A stretch of DNA of 64,000 nucleotides from Flavobacterium flavigenum (GTDB lineage Bacteria > Bacteroidota > Bacteroidia > Flavobacteriales > Flavobacteriaceae), in contig NZ_CP114285.2 in the NCBI RefSeq assembly GCF_027111255.2, positions 3,596,001 through 3,660,000 of the forward strand, written 5' to 3'. The notes under the pieces were generated by a model. The model saw only the letters and a program-made list of their open reading frames with translations. It ran no database searches and was not told where the DNA came from. Each line of letters starts with the position of its first letter. The first letter of the stretch is position 1. The position numbers were made by a program, and so were the translations under genes. Positions 44,141 through 53,486 of the stretch are shown piece by piece.

Positions 44141-45043
44141 ATGGAGAAAGAATTAAAAATTAATACTGTTGATGTTAAGTTTTATGCATCGATAAAAGAA
44201 AAATTATGGATAGGGATACCTGTTGTTTTATTAATAGGTTTGTTAAGTACACTGATTTATAATCATCATGCTGAGTTTTCATGGGAAGGATTTATTGGAG
44301 GATTTAATCAGGAGTTTTTAGTTTTTTTTGCTATTGGTGTATTTGCACAATTGGTAGACGGTACTTTAGGAATGGGTTATGGCGCGACTTCAACTTCATT
44401 TTTATTGGCTTACGGTGTTCCGCCTGTAATTAGCAGTACAGGAGTTCACGTAGCTGAAATGTTTACGACAGGAGCATCTGCAATATCACATCATAAATTT
44501 GGAAATATCAATAAAAAACTGGTAAAAAACTTATTGATACCAGGTGTTTTAGGTTCCGTAACAGGAGCATATTTGTTGTCTGATGTTATTGATGGTGATT
44601 TTATAAAGCCGTTTATTGCTGTTTATATGATTGTTCTGGCATTGATAATCATTAGAAAAGCATCAAGAAAAAGTATCGTTAAAAAGAAAACTAAAAAATT
44701 AGGAATTCTGGCTACTTTTGGAGGTTTTATGGATTCTGTAGGAGGTGGCGGATGGGGACCAATTGTTACTTCAACTTTATTAGGAAGAGGCAGGAACCCC
44801 CGTTATACTATTGGTTCTGTAAATGCAGCAGAATTTGCGGTTTCATTTGCAAGCGGAATTACATTTATGCTTTTCGGAGGAATTGCAGGATGGCAAATTA
44901 TTATAGGATTGATTTTAGGAGGTGTTATAGCTGCTCCATTGGCTGCTTATTTGGTTAACAAAATCAAAAGAAAACCAATGATGATTGCAGTAGGGATATT
45001 AATTATTTTATTGAGTTTAAAAACATTATCTAAATTATTGTAA
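44141..45043 (+). CDS. TauE/SafE-family permease (2), head of the cys operon
   Basis: 300 aa, about eight helices. QLVDGTLGMGYGATSTSFLL and GGFMDSVGGGGWGPIVTSTLL are the two half-signatures. It is the first gene of the run tauE-cysH-cysD-cysN-cysI and lies 27 bases ahead of cysH. No dedicated sulfate permease is seen in the window, so this protein may import sulfate or export surplus sulfite. An 8-codon upstream frame ends two bases before its ATG. Confidence 0.88.
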   Translation: MEKELKINTVDVKFYASIKEKLWIGIPVVLLIGLLSTLIYNHHAEFSWEGFIGGFNQEFLVFFAIGVFAQLVDGTLGMGYGATSTSFLLAYGVPPVISSTGVHVAEMFTTGASAISHHKFGNINKKLVKNLLIPGVLGSVTGAYLLSDVIDGDFIKPFIAVYMIVLALIIIRKASRKSIVKKKTKKLGILATFGGFMDSVGGGGWGPIVTSTLLGRGRNPRYTIGSVNAAEFAVSFASGITFMLFGGIAGWQIIIGLILGGVIAAPLAAYLVNKIKRKPMMIAVGILIILLSLKTLSKLL

Positions 45044-45070
45044 TAGATTTTTAGAAAGGGAAAGAGAATT

Positions 45071-45781
45071 ATGAGTGCGACAATTATACAATCACTATTA
45101 GATAAAACGAAAGATTTTTCAATTGAAGAGACTTTTACTTTTCTGGCTGAAGAATATCCGGGAAAAGTAATTTTCTCTACATCTTTTGGTCAGGAAGATC
45201 AGGTAATTACGGATTTCATTGCAAAGAGTAATACTGATATTACAGTGTTTACTTTAGATACAGGAAGACTGTTTCAGGAAACTTACGATGTTTTTCATAA
45301 AACATTAAAAAAATACAAAAGACCAATTGAAGTGTTTTTTCCAGAAGCAGCATCTGTTGAAAATTTACTTAAAACAAAAGGACCAAACAGCTTTTACGAT
45401 TCGGTTGAAAACAGAAAAGAATGCTGTTTTATCCGAAAAGTGGTTCCGTTGCGAAAAGCTTTGGCAGGAAATGCAGTATGGATTACAGGTTTGCGAGCAG
45501 AACAATCCGAGAACCGACAAGAGTTGAGTCTGTTTGAATATGATGGAGGTTTTGACATTATTAAATTCAATCCGTTATTAAAATGGTCTTTGCAGGAAGT
45601 TGAAGATTATTTACAGGAAAACAATGTCCCTCAAAATGCATTACATAAAAAAGGCTTTGTAAGTATCGGTTGTGCACCTTGTACGAGAGCTATTTTTCCT
45701 GGAGAAGATATCAGGGCTGGAAGATGGTATTGGGAATCAAGTCACAAAGAATGTGGTTTGCACGGTATTAAAAAGGAGTAG
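45071..45781 (+). CDS. cysH: APS/PAPS reductase, iron-sulfur type
   Basis: 236 aa. The PP-loop ATPase-like fold begins FSTSFGQEDQVITDF. Cys118-Cys119 (KECCFIRK) and Cys201/Cys204 (GCAPCTRA) are the four ligands of the [4Fe-4S] cluster found in APS-reducing enzymes, and the catalytic Cys is Cys228 in ECGLH. It therefore probably reduces APS directly to sulfite, which agrees with the lack of an APS kinase (cysC) in the operon. Confidence 0.93.
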   Translation: MSATIIQSLLDKTKDFSIEETFTFLAEEYPGKVIFSTSFGQEDQVITDFIAKSNTDITVFTLDTGRLFQETYDVFHKTLKKYKRPIEVFFPEAASVENLLKTKGPNSFYDSVENRKECCFIRKVVPLRKALAGNAVWITGLRAEQSENRQELSLFEYDGGFDIIKFNPLLKWSLQEVEDYLQENNVPQNALHKKGFVSIGCAPCTRAIFPGEDIRAGRWYWESSHKECGLHGIKKE

Positions 45782-45896
45782 AGAGCTAAGAAGCGAGAGA
45801 ATAGAATAAAATAAAAGTGGAAAGTATTAGATCTGGTTTAAGAAATTTGAAACCTAAAACTTGAAGCAACATAAAATATCAAATAAAATATCAAAA

Positions 45897-46796
45897 ATGA
45901 GTTCAGTATTAAAAACAAATGCTTTAGAAAGTGAAGCGATATACATCTTTAGAGAAGTTGTTTCTCAGTTTGACAAACCGGTTTTACTTTTCTCAGGCGG
46001 AAAAGATTCTATTACATTAGTGCGTTTGGCGCAAAAAGCATTTTTCCCAGCTAAGATTCCGTTTCCTCTATTGCACGTTGATACGGGACACAATTTTCCT
46101 GAAACAATTGCTTTCAGAGATAAATTGGTTGAAGAATTAGGTTTGGAATTAATCGTTCGTAACGTACAGGACGCTATTGATGAAGGAAAAGTTGTTGAAG
46201 AAACCGGAAAATATTCAAGCCGTAACAGCTTGCAGACTACAACACTTTTAGATGCAATCGAAGAATTCAAATTTGATGCTTGTATCGGTGGTGCACGTCG
46301 CGATGAGGAAAAAGCAAGAGCAAAAGAGCGTATTTTTTCAGTTCGTGATGATTTCGGTCAGTGGGATGAGAAAAACCAGCGTCCGGAGTTATTTGATATT
46401 TTAAATGGTAAAATCGAAAATGGACAAAACGTTCGTGTTTTCCCAATTTCAAACTGGACAGAATTAGACGTTTGGAGTTATATTGAAAAAGAACATATTG
46501 AAATTCCGTCAATCTACTTTTCACATAAAAGAAAAGTCTTTTTAAGAGATGGTTTAATCTGGTCACATTCTCCTTTTGTTTATCAGGAAGAAGACGAGCA
46601 AATCGAAGAAAGAATCGTTCGTTTCAGAACTGTTGGAGATATGAGTTGTACTGCAGCTGTTGAATCTTATGCAGCAACTATTGCAGAAGTAGTAGGTGAG
46701 ATCAGAGAGTCTACTATTTCAGAAAGAGGAGCCAGAATCGATGATAAACGTTCTGAAGCCGCAATGGAGAAAAGAAAACAACAAGGATATTTTTAA
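45897..46796 (+). CDS. cysD: Sulfate adenylyltransferase small subunit
   Basis: 299 aa from ATG 45897, the usual CysD length; an upstream ATG at 45861 would add 12 residues without homology. PP-loop SGGKDSITLVRLAQKA, then PLLHVDTGHNFPETI, GGARRDEEKARAKERIFS and SHKRKVFLRDGLIW. It adenylylates sulfate using energy from the CysN GTPase encoded next. Confidence 0.97.
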   Translation: MSSVLKTNALESEAIYIFREVVSQFDKPVLLFSGGKDSITLVRLAQKAFFPAKIPFPLLHVDTGHNFPETIAFRDKLVEELGLELIVRNVQDAIDEGKVVEETGKYSSRNSLQTTTLLDAIEEFKFDACIGGARRDEEKARAKERIFSVRDDFGQWDEKNQRPELFDILNGKIENGQNVRVFPISNWTELDVWSYIEKEHIEIPSIYFSHKRKVFLRDGLIWSHSPFVYQEEDEQIEERIVRFRTVGDMSCTAAVESYAATIAEVVGEIRESTISERGARIDDKRSEAAMEKRKQQGYF

Positions 46797-46902
46797 TTGA
46801 CAATTATCAATTATTAATTAAAAAGTAAAATTCACAAAACATACAGATTATAAGTTTCGAAAGAAAACCTGAAACTTTAAACCTGAAACAAAATAATACA
46901 GA

Positions 46903-48147
46903 ATGGACGTTTTAAAAATAGCAACAGCAGGAAGTGTAGATGACGGAAAAAGTACTTTGATCGGAAGATTATTGTATGATACAAAATCATTGACTACAGA
47001 TAAAATAGAAGCAATCGAAAAAAGCAGCAAACAAAAAGGATACGATTATCTTGATTTTTCTTTGGCAACTGACGGATTAGTAGCAGAAAGAGAACAGGGA
47101 ATTACGATAGATGTAGCTCATATTTATTTTTCGACTGCAAAGAAAAGTTACATTATTGCCGATACTCCAGGACACGTAGAATATACCAGAAACATGGTTA
47201 CAGGAGCTTCAACTTCTCAGGTTTCTATTATTTTGATTGATGCCAGAAAAGGGGTAATTGAGCAAACGTACCGTCACTTTTTCATCAATAATTTATTGAG
47301 AGTAAAAGAGGTAATTGTGGCGATTAACAAAATGGATTTAGTTGATTATTCAGAAGAAGTTTTCAATAAAATCAAAGCTGATTTTCAGGCATTAAATGCA
47401 AAAAGTACTTTCAAAGAACAAAACGTAAGTTATATTCCGTTAAGTGCTTTGACAGGAGATAATGTTGTGGATAAATTAGATGGAATGCCTTGGTATCAGG
47501 GACAAACTATTTTAGAGCATTTAGAAGGATTGCACTCTTCAGATGTATTTGAAAGCGGAAAAGCACGTTTTCCGGTTCAGACGGTTATTCGTCCTAAAAC
47601 AGAAGAATACCATGATTTTAGAGGATATGCAGGTAAATTATATGGGAACTCTATTAAAGTTGGAGATGCCGTTACAGTTTTGCCTTCTTTAACGGAATCA
47701 AAAGTTACAAACATTCACTTTTTCGATAAACAATTTGATGAGGCTGTTGCAGGTTCTTCAATTACAATTGAATTAGAAAATGATATCAATGTAACAAGAG
47801 GCGATATGATCGTAAAATCATCAGAGCTTCCAAAAATTGAAAAAGATATTGAAACGACTATTTGCTGGATGGACAGTAAAAAATTGGTTCCGGGAACTAA
47901 ATATTTTGTACAGCACAATACAAACAGAGTTTTGGCAAAAATTGAGAGTGTTAAAAACACCATTGCAACTGATTATTCAGGAACAACTCCGGCTTCACAA
48001 TTAGCAATCAATGAAATAGGAGAAGTAAATATCAAACTAAGCAAGCCTTTGTATTTTGATTCTTATAATGAAAACAAGTCAAACGGAGCTTTTATTTTAA
48101 TTGATGCCGTAACCAACACAACAGCAGGAGTAGGATTTATAAAATAG
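46903..48147 (+). CDS. cysN: Sulfate adenylyltransferase large subunit, GTPase
   Basis: 414 aa. EF-Tu-like GTPase motifs: GSVDDGKSTLIGRLLYD (P-loop), EREQGITIDVAHIYF, DTPGHVEYTRNMVTGAST and NKMDLVD. There is no C-terminal APS-kinase domain, so the product is APS only, as expected with an iron-sulfur CysH. Partner of the cysD product; the gap to cysD is 106 bases, with some AT-rich direct repeats. Confidence 0.97.
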   Translation: MDVLKIATAGSVDDGKSTLIGRLLYDTKSLTTDKIEAIEKSSKQKGYDYLDFSLATDGLVAEREQGITIDVAHIYFSTAKKSYIIADTPGHVEYTRNMVTGASTSQVSIILIDARKGVIEQTYRHFFINNLLRVKEVIVAINKMDLVDYSEEVFNKIKADFQALNAKSTFKEQNVSYIPLSALTGDNVVDKLDGMPWYQGQTILEHLEGLHSSDVFESGKARFPVQTVIRPKTEEYHDFRGYAGKLYGNSIKVGDAVTVLPSLTESKVTNIHFFDKQFDEAVAGSSITIELENDINVTRGDMIVKSSELPKIEKDIETTICWMDSKKLVPGTKYFVQHNTNRVLAKIESVKNTIATDYSGTTPASQLAINEIGEVNIKLSKPLYFDSYNENKSNGAFILIDAVTNTTAGVGFIK

Positions 48148-48228
48148 TTGATAGTTGATGGTTTTAGTTGATAGTTTTCTGCCAACAACCAACCATAAAC
48201 AACCAACCATAAACTATAACTAAAAGAA
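48148..48228. repeat. Short AT-rich heptad repeats (ttgatggt / aaccat)
   Basis: The cysN-cysI gap is made of ttgatagttgatggttt-type units on the left and ccaaccataaac units on the right, which are complementary and can fold. Similar units fill 58410-58555 and 58965-59010. Confidence 0.6.
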
Positions 48229-50319
48229 ATGGAAAGTTTTAGAACAGAAATAGAAAATCCGATAGTTCAGAAAGAGATTATCGAATTAGAAAAAAAGATT
48301 CACTTATTCCGTGGAGGAAAAATTGATGATGAGCGTTTTCGTAGTCTTCGTTTAGCACGTGGTATTTACGGTCAGCGTCAGGAAGGCGTTCAGATGATTC
48401 GTATCAAATTGCCTTATGGAAAAGTGACCAGCGAGCAATTGAGAAGAATTACCGAAGTATCAGACAAATATTCTACAGGACGTCTCCACATTACGACGCG
48501 TCAGGATATTCAGATTCACTACGTAAGTCTGGACAGAACGCCTGAACTTTGGTCAGAATTGGCTAAAGATGATATCACTTTGCGTGAAGCTTGTGGTAAT
48601 ACGGTTAGAAATATTACAGGAAGTGAATTAGCAGGTGTAGATGTCAACGAGCCGTTTGATGTGACTCCTTATGCACACGGAATGTTTCAATACTTATTAA
48701 GAAATCCAATTTGTCAGGAAATGGGGCGTAAATTCAAAATTTCGTTCTCATCTTCTGATGAAGATACTGCTTTGAGTTACTTGCACGATTTAGGATTTAT
48801 TCCAAAAATTAAAGACGGACAAAAAGGATTTAAAGTGGTTTTTGGAGGAGGTTTAGGATCTCAGCCAGCACATGCCGAATTACTTTCGGAGTTTATTCCG
48901 GTTAATCAAATCATTCCAACGGCAGAAGGAATTATCAGGATTTTCGACAGATACGGTGAACGTGCCAAAAGAATGAAAGCACGTATGAAATTCTTAATCA
49001 AAGAAATCGGAAAAGATGTTTTCCTTGATTTGGTTGAAAAAGAGAAAAAAGCAATTGCTTTTGAAACGTACGAAATTGATACAACCGCTTTTGACGGACC
49101 AATTCCGGAACCTTTGTTAGCAGTTCCGCAAGTTACAATTGAGGACACAGCAGCTTATGAAGCATGGAAAGCATCCAATGTAATTGCTCAAAAGCAAGCA
49201 GGTTATTATGCAATTGGAATTAAAGTTTTATTAGGTGATTTTTACACTGATAAGGCCAGATTATTAGCTGATTTAATTAAAAATTATGGAGCTAATGAAT
49301 TGCGTTTTTCATTGCGTCAAAACATTGTAATCCGTCACATCAAAGAAGAAAATTTACCTTTCTTCTACCAGGAATTAGCCAAATTAGATATGGTAGCTTT
49401 AGGTTACAATACGATTGGGGATATAACTGCGTGTCCGGGTACCGACACTTGTAATTTGGGGATTGCAAGCAGTACCGGAATTGCAGATGAATTAGAAAAA
49501 GTAATCAAAGCAGAATATCCACAATATAGCAACAACAGCGAAATTGAAATCAAAATTTCAGGTTGTATGAATGCCTGCGGACAGCACAATATGTCAGCAA
49601 TTGGTTTTCAGGGAATGTCTATCAACTCAGGGAAATTAGTAGCTCCGGCGTTACAGGTTTTATTAGGTGGAGGAAGATTAGGAAACGGTGAAGGACGTTT
49701 TGCTGATAAGGTAATCAAAATTCCAAGCCGTAGAGGACCGGATGCATTGCGTACTATTTTAAATGATTTTGATGCTAATGGTAACGGTGACAAATTCCTT
49801 AATTATTATGACGCAAAAGGAGAGAAATATTTCTACGAAATCTTGAAACCTTTCGCTGATGTAACCAATTTAACAGAAGCTGATTTCATTGACTGGGGTA
49901 ACGCAGATAATTATGTAAAAGCGGTTGGAGTTGGAGAATGTGCAGGTGTTGTAATTGATTTGGTTGCTACCTTATTATTAGAAGCAAAAGACAAATTGAC
50001 TTTCGCACAGGAATCTTTTGACGAAGGAAAATGGGCTGATGCAATCTATCATACGTATGCGGGATTCGTAAATGGTGCAAAAGCGTTGTTGCTTTCTGAA
50101 AATGAAAAAACAAACAACCATGCGGGAATCGTTGATTTATTTGACACTGTTTTTGTGGAAAGCACTAAAATTGTATTGCCGACAACATTCAAAGAACTGG
50201 TTTATCAAATCAATAAAAATGAACCAACTGAAGCATTTGCAAAACAATATATTGAAGAAGGAATTGCATTTTTTGCGATTATAGAAAAATACAGAGCTCA
50301 GGAATTAGCCAATGCATAA
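48229..50319 (+). CDS. Sulfite reductase (siroheme, iron-sulfur), with HEPN-like C-terminus
   Basis: 696 aa. Two sulfite/nitrite reductase repeats (FRSLRLARGIYGQRQEGVQM, STGRLHITTRQDIQIHYV; ANELRFSLRQNIVIRHI). Siroheme-[4Fe-4S] ligands Cys402 and Cys408 (ACPGTDTCNLG) and Cys446/Cys450 (SGCMNACGQHNMS). It reduces sulfite to sulfide; a ferredoxin or flavoprotein donor is likely because no CysJ is present. The last 120 residues (FDEGKWADAIYHTYAGFVNG) are an extra helical HEPN-like domain seen in Bacteroidota enzymes. It overlaps the next siroheme gene by 8 bases. Confidence 0.93.
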   Translation: MESFRTEIENPIVQKEIIELEKKIHLFRGGKIDDERFRSLRLARGIYGQRQEGVQMIRIKLPYGKVTSEQLRRITEVSDKYSTGRLHITTRQDIQIHYVSLDRTPELWSELAKDDITLREACGNTVRNITGSELAGVDVNEPFDVTPYAHGMFQYLLRNPICQEMGRKFKISFSSSDEDTALSYLHDLGFIPKIKDGQKGFKVVFGGGLGSQPAHAELLSEFIPVNQIIPTAEGIIRIFDRYGERAKRMKARMKFLIKEIGKDVFLDLVEKEKKAIAFETYEIDTTAFDGPIPEPLLAVPQVTIEDTAAYEAWKASNVIAQKQAGYYAIGIKVLLGDFYTDKARLLADLIKNYGANELRFSLRQNIVIRHIKEENLPFFYQELAKLDMVALGYNTIGDITACPGTDTCNLGIASSTGIADELEKVIKAEYPQYSNNSEIEIKISGCMNACGQHNMSAIGFQGMSINSGKLVAPALQVLLGGGRLGNGEGRFADKVIKIPSRRGPDALRTILNDFDANGNGDKFLNYYDAKGEKYFYEILKPFADVTNLTEADFIDWGNADNYVKAVGVGECAGVVIDLVATLLLEAKDKLTFAQESFDEGKWADAIYHTYAGFVNGAKALLLSENEKTNNHAGIVDLFDTVFVESTKIVLPTTFKELVYQINKNEPTEAFAKQYIEEGIAFFAIIEKYRAQELANA

Positions 50320-51088
50320 TAGTATAAAGCCAAAAGTAACTTTAGTCGGTGCAGGTCCCGGCGATCCGGAATTGCTTACACTGAAAGGTGTTAGGGCACT
50401 GGCTGAAGCGAATGTGGTTTTGTACGATGCTTTAGCTAATGATGAAATTTTAAGTCATGCTCCTAAAAATGCCATCAGAATTTTTGTTGGAAAAAAAATA
50501 GGAAACCATGCTTACACGCAGGATCAGATCAATCAGCTGATTGTGGATAATGCGTTGACGTATGGAAATGTAGTTCGGTTAAAAGGCGGAGATCCGTTTA
50601 TTTTTGGAAGAGGAAGCGAAGAAATTGAATTTGCAGAAAGTTTCGGAATTGAGACGGTTATAGTTCCCGGAATTTCATCTGTAGTGGCTGTTCCGGCAAG
50701 TCAGGGAATATCCATTACAAAAAGAGGTGTTTCAGAAAGCTTTTGGGCAATTACAGGAACAACTTCCGATAGGAAATTATCAGCTGATGTTGCTTTGGCA
50801 GCACAGTCCTCTGCAACAGTTGTAATCGTGATGGGAATGCATAAACTGTCTCAGATTGTAGAATTGTTTCAAAAAGAAAACAAAGGAAATCTGCCAGTTG
50901 CTATCATCCAAAACGGAACCACAGCAGAAGAAAAAATGGGTGTAGGTACAGTGAATTCAATTGTTGAAATTGTAAAGCAGCAAAATTTAAGTTCGCCGGC
51001 CGTTATAGTTCTTGGAGAAGTTGTAAAAGAAAGTCACAAGCTAAAAGGATTTTACGAAGAATTCCTGTCAAAAGAAATCGCTCAATAA
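50312..51088 (+). CDS. cobA: Uroporphyrinogen-III C-methyltransferase
   Basis: 258 aa. SAM-dependent methyltransferase of the SUMT type: VTLVGAGPGDPELLTLKGV at the N-terminus, VVLYDALANDEIL, VVRLKGGDPFIFGRGSEE and VPGISSVVAVPASQGISITKR. It makes precorrin-2 for siroheme, the cofactor of the reductase just upstream, with which it overlaps by 8 bases. Confidence 0.96.
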   Translation: MHNSIKPKVTLVGAGPGDPELLTLKGVRALAEANVVLYDALANDEILSHAPKNAIRIFVGKKIGNHAYTQDQINQLIVDNALTYGNVVRLKGGDPFIFGRGSEEIEFAESFGIETVIVPGISSVVAVPASQGISITKRGVSESFWAITGTTSDRKLSADVALAAQSSATVVIVMGMHKLSQIVELFQKENKGNLPVAIIQNGTTAEEKMGVGTVNSIVEIVKQQNLSSPAVIVLGEVVKESHKLKGFYEEFLSKEIAQ

Positions 51089-51136
51089 AGTTCCGTAGGA
51101 ACGAAACATGTTGTAACGTCGGGTTTTAACCCGATG
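51088..51136. repeat. aagttccg repeat, copy 1
   Basis: 49 bases beginning aagttccgtaggaacg and ending ttttaacccgatg; 43 of 49 match the copy at 51823-51871. It lies directly after the cobA stop codon. Confidence 0.7.
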
Positions 51137-51235
51137 AAATAACGAACAAAATTAAGGACGTTGGATTTTATCCAATTGATAAAATAAAAATTGTAACGTC
51201 AGATTTTAGTATTTTCGGCGAAACAAAAAATTAAA

Positions 51236-51817
51236 ATGGAACAAAACGAATTATATCCAATATTTTTAAAACTTCACAATCTGAATGTGCTGATTGTGGG
51301 TGGAGGAAATGTCGGCTTAGAAAAACTTTCTTTTTTACTGAAATCAAGTCCGAATGCAAACGTTGAGGTAGTGGCTCCCAACTTCCATGTGGAAATAAAA
51401 GTTTTAGCTGAAAACCATCCTTCAGTTAAATTGACGGAAGCGAAGTTCAAAAAGAAAATGCTCAAAAAGCGTCACATGGTTATTGCCTGTACCGATGATT
51501 TAGAAGTGAATAAAAGAGTGTACGATTTGGCCAGAAAGCGTTATCTGATTTGTAACATTGCCGATACGCCAAATTTATGTGATTATTATCTCGGCGGAAT
51601 CGTAACAAAAGGAAATGTAAAAATTGCCATTTCGACCAACGGAAAGTCACCAACAACAGCCAAAAGGCTAAGGGAGTTTTTTGAAGAAGTAATTCCGGAG
51701 GACATCAACAAGATGGTTGAAAATCTCAATGAATATAGAAAAACACTGAAAGGTGATTTTGAAGATAAAGTGAAGAAGATGAATGAAATAACAGCTTCTT
51801 TGAAAAATAAAGAATAG
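51236..51817 (+). CDS. Precorrin-2 dehydrogenase / ferrochelatase-type siroheme synthase
   Basis: 193 aa. NAD-binding Rossmann domain: YPIFLKLHNLNVLIVGGGNV at the start, then KRHMVIACTDDLEVN, ICNIADTPNLCDYYLGGIV and IAISTNGKSPTTAKRLREFF. This is the N-terminal CysG/Met8/SirC module and converts precorrin-2 to sirohydrochlorin and perhaps adds iron. The protein ends MNEITASLKNKE; a second, synonymous copy of these last 12 codons and a stop lies exactly 100 bases downstream. Confidence 0.93.
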   Translation: MEQNELYPIFLKLHNLNVLIVGGGNVGLEKLSFLLKSSPNANVEVVAPNFHVEIKVLAENHPSVKLTEAKFKKKMLKKRHMVIACTDDLEVNKRVYDLARKRYLICNIADTPNLCDYYLGGIVTKGNVKIAISTNGKSPTTAKRLREFFEEVIPEDINKMVENLNEYRKTLKGDFEDKVKKMNEITASLKNKE

Positions 51818-51822
51818 CAGAC

Positions 51823-51871
51823 AAGTTCCGGAGGAACGGATCATATTGTAGCGTCGCGTTTTAACCCGATG
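51823..51871. repeat. aagttccg repeat, copy 2
   Basis: Second copy of the element at 51088-51136, here placed between the real and the duplicated tail of the siroheme gene. Confidence 0.7.
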
Positions 51872-51878
51872 TAAAAGA

Positions 51879-51917
51879 ATGAACGAAATTACGGCTTCGT
51901 TAAAAAATAAAGAGTAA
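51879..51917 (+). pseudogene. Duplicated 3' tail of the siroheme synthase gene
   Basis: The frame reads MNEITASLKNKE-stop, identical at the protein level to the end of the gene at 51779-51817. Seven of the 13 codons (stop included) differ, all synonymously. It looks like a left-over native 3' end after a diverged allele or a repeat was inserted. Confidence 0.65.
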
Positions 51918-52012
51918 AAATTTCACAAAGAAATGAATGATAAAAATCATTGAAATTAGAATAAATTATTCGTTCCTTTGTATTATTAAGAATGATTATA
52001 AACAACACCATA

Positions 52013-53065
52013 ATGATTAAAACAGATATACTTATAATTGGAGCAGGACCAACAGGTTTATTTGCCGTTTTTGAGGCAGGATTATTAAAATTAAAATGCC
52101 ATATTTTAGATGCTTTGCCTCAGCCTGGAGGGCAGCTTTCAGAGTTGTATCCAAAAAAGCCTATTTATGATATTCCTGGTTTTCCGGAAGTTTTGGCAGG
52201 TGATTTAGTAGATGGCTTAATGGAGCAGATTAAGCAGTTTGAACCAGGTTTCACTTTAGGTGAGCGTGCAGAAACTATCGAAAAACAAGAAGACGGAAGT
52301 TTTATCGTAACGTCAAACAAAGGAAAAAAATTCCACGCACCGGTTATCGCAATTGCGGGAGGTTTGGGAAGTTTCGAACCAAGAAAACCTCTTATTGAAG
52401 ATATCGAGTTTTATGAAGATAAAGGTGTAAAATACTTCATCAAAAATCCGGAGAAATTCAGGGATAAAAGAGTGGTTATTGCAGGAGGAGGAGATTCAGC
52501 ATTAGACTGGTCAATTTTCTTGGCAAACGTAGCTTCAGAAGTAACTTTGATTCATCGTAGAAACGAATTTAGAGGCGCTTTAGATTCTGTAGAAAAAGTA
52601 CAGGAATTAAAATCTGCTGGAAAAATCAAATTAATTACACCTGCAGAGGTGGTTGGAATTCACGGTGCTGAGCATGTAGAAGCTTTGGATATCGAAGAAA
52701 ACGGAGCACACCGTAAAATCGAAACCGATTATTTTATTCCACTTTTTGGATTGACTCCAAAATTAGGTCCAATTGCTGACTGGGGATTAGAAATCGAAAA
52801 AAATGCAATCAAGGTAAACAATGCATTAGATTACCAGACCAACATTCCTGGAATCTTCGCTATTGGAGACGTAAATACATACCCTGGAAAATTAAAATTA
52901 ATCCTTTGTGGGTTCCACGAAGCGACTTTAATGTGCCAGGCAGCATACCAGATCATCAATCCGGGTAAAAAATACGTTTTAAAATACACCACAGTTTCAG
53001 GTGTAGATGGTTTTGACGGAACCCGTAAAGAAGCGCCAAAAGCAGTTGTAAAAGCAATAGTTTAA
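52013..53065 (+). CDS. Thioredoxin-reductase-like ferredoxin/flavodoxin-NADP+ oxidoreductase
   Basis: 350 aa from ATG 52013 (an upstream ATG at 51992 adds seven residues). FAD site LIIGAGPTGLFAVFEAG, GGQLSELYPKKPIYDIPGFP, NADP-binding VVIAGGGDSALDWSIFLA, and the C-terminal FAD motif GIFAIGDVNTYPGKLKLILC. The CxxC pair of true thioredoxin reductases is missing, as in the TrxR-like ferredoxin-NADP reductases. Placed after the siroheme genes, it probably delivers NADPH electrons to sulfite reductase through ferredoxin. Confidence 0.9.
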   Translation: MIKTDILIIGAGPTGLFAVFEAGLLKLKCHILDALPQPGGQLSELYPKKPIYDIPGFPEVLAGDLVDGLMEQIKQFEPGFTLGERAETIEKQEDGSFIVTSNKGKKFHAPVIAIAGGLGSFEPRKPLIEDIEFYEDKGVKYFIKNPEKFRDKRVVIAGGGDSALDWSIFLANVASEVTLIHRRNEFRGALDSVEKVQELKSAGKIKLITPAEVVGIHGAEHVEALDIEENGAHRKIETDYFIPLFGLTPKLGPIADWGLEIEKNAIKVNNALDYQTNIPGIFAIGDVNTYPGKLKLILCGFHEATLMCQAAYQIINPGKKYVLKYTTVSGVDGFDGTRKEAPKAVVKAIV

Positions 53066-53115
53066 TCAGTTGATGCTGAAGTTCTAATGAAATAAAGCGT
53101 TAAGGTTTTAATATC

Positions 53116-53148
53116 AAAAGCTCAAACTTTTCTAGTTTGGGCTTTTTT
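53116..53148 (+). terminator. Terminator of the cys/siroheme operon
   Basis: Stem aaaagctcaaact / agtttgggctttt with a T run. Confidence 0.85.
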
Positions 53149-53294
53149 GTTGATGTTAATTTAAACTTAGTCTGTAAGAAGAGGGTTAAATTTGCAGTAT
53201 TAATTTTTTTTCAGATAAGAAATTTTGATTTTAGTATTTTGAATTACCAATATAAAATATTAACTTTAAGAAAGTATTAAACAAATTATCTATT

Positions 53295-53423
53295 ATGAAC
53301 AATGACGAACAACTACTAGAAGAAAATTCCAAAGTCGGCAGTGAAATGAAAATGACAGATAATGAATTAACAGATCATCAGGAAGTCATGGATACATTTC
53401 TAAAATGGGACAGAAGTTTTTAA
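53295..53423 (+). CDS. Small acidic protein (42 aa)
   Basis: MNNDEQLLEENSKVG, then KMTDNELTDHQEVMDTFLKW and DRSF. Strongly acidic, no Cys, no signal; probably helical. It has its own terminator, similar to that of the preceding operon. I do not recognise it. The intact start, even codon use and dedicated terminator support a real gene. Confidence 0.5.
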   Translation: MNNDEQLLEENSKVGSEMKMTDNELTDHQEVMDTFLKWDRSF

Positions 53424-53486
53424 ACAAATCACATTTTGATTTGTTAATAAGCCTGTCTTTAGGCTTATTAGAGAGGAATTTAGAAT

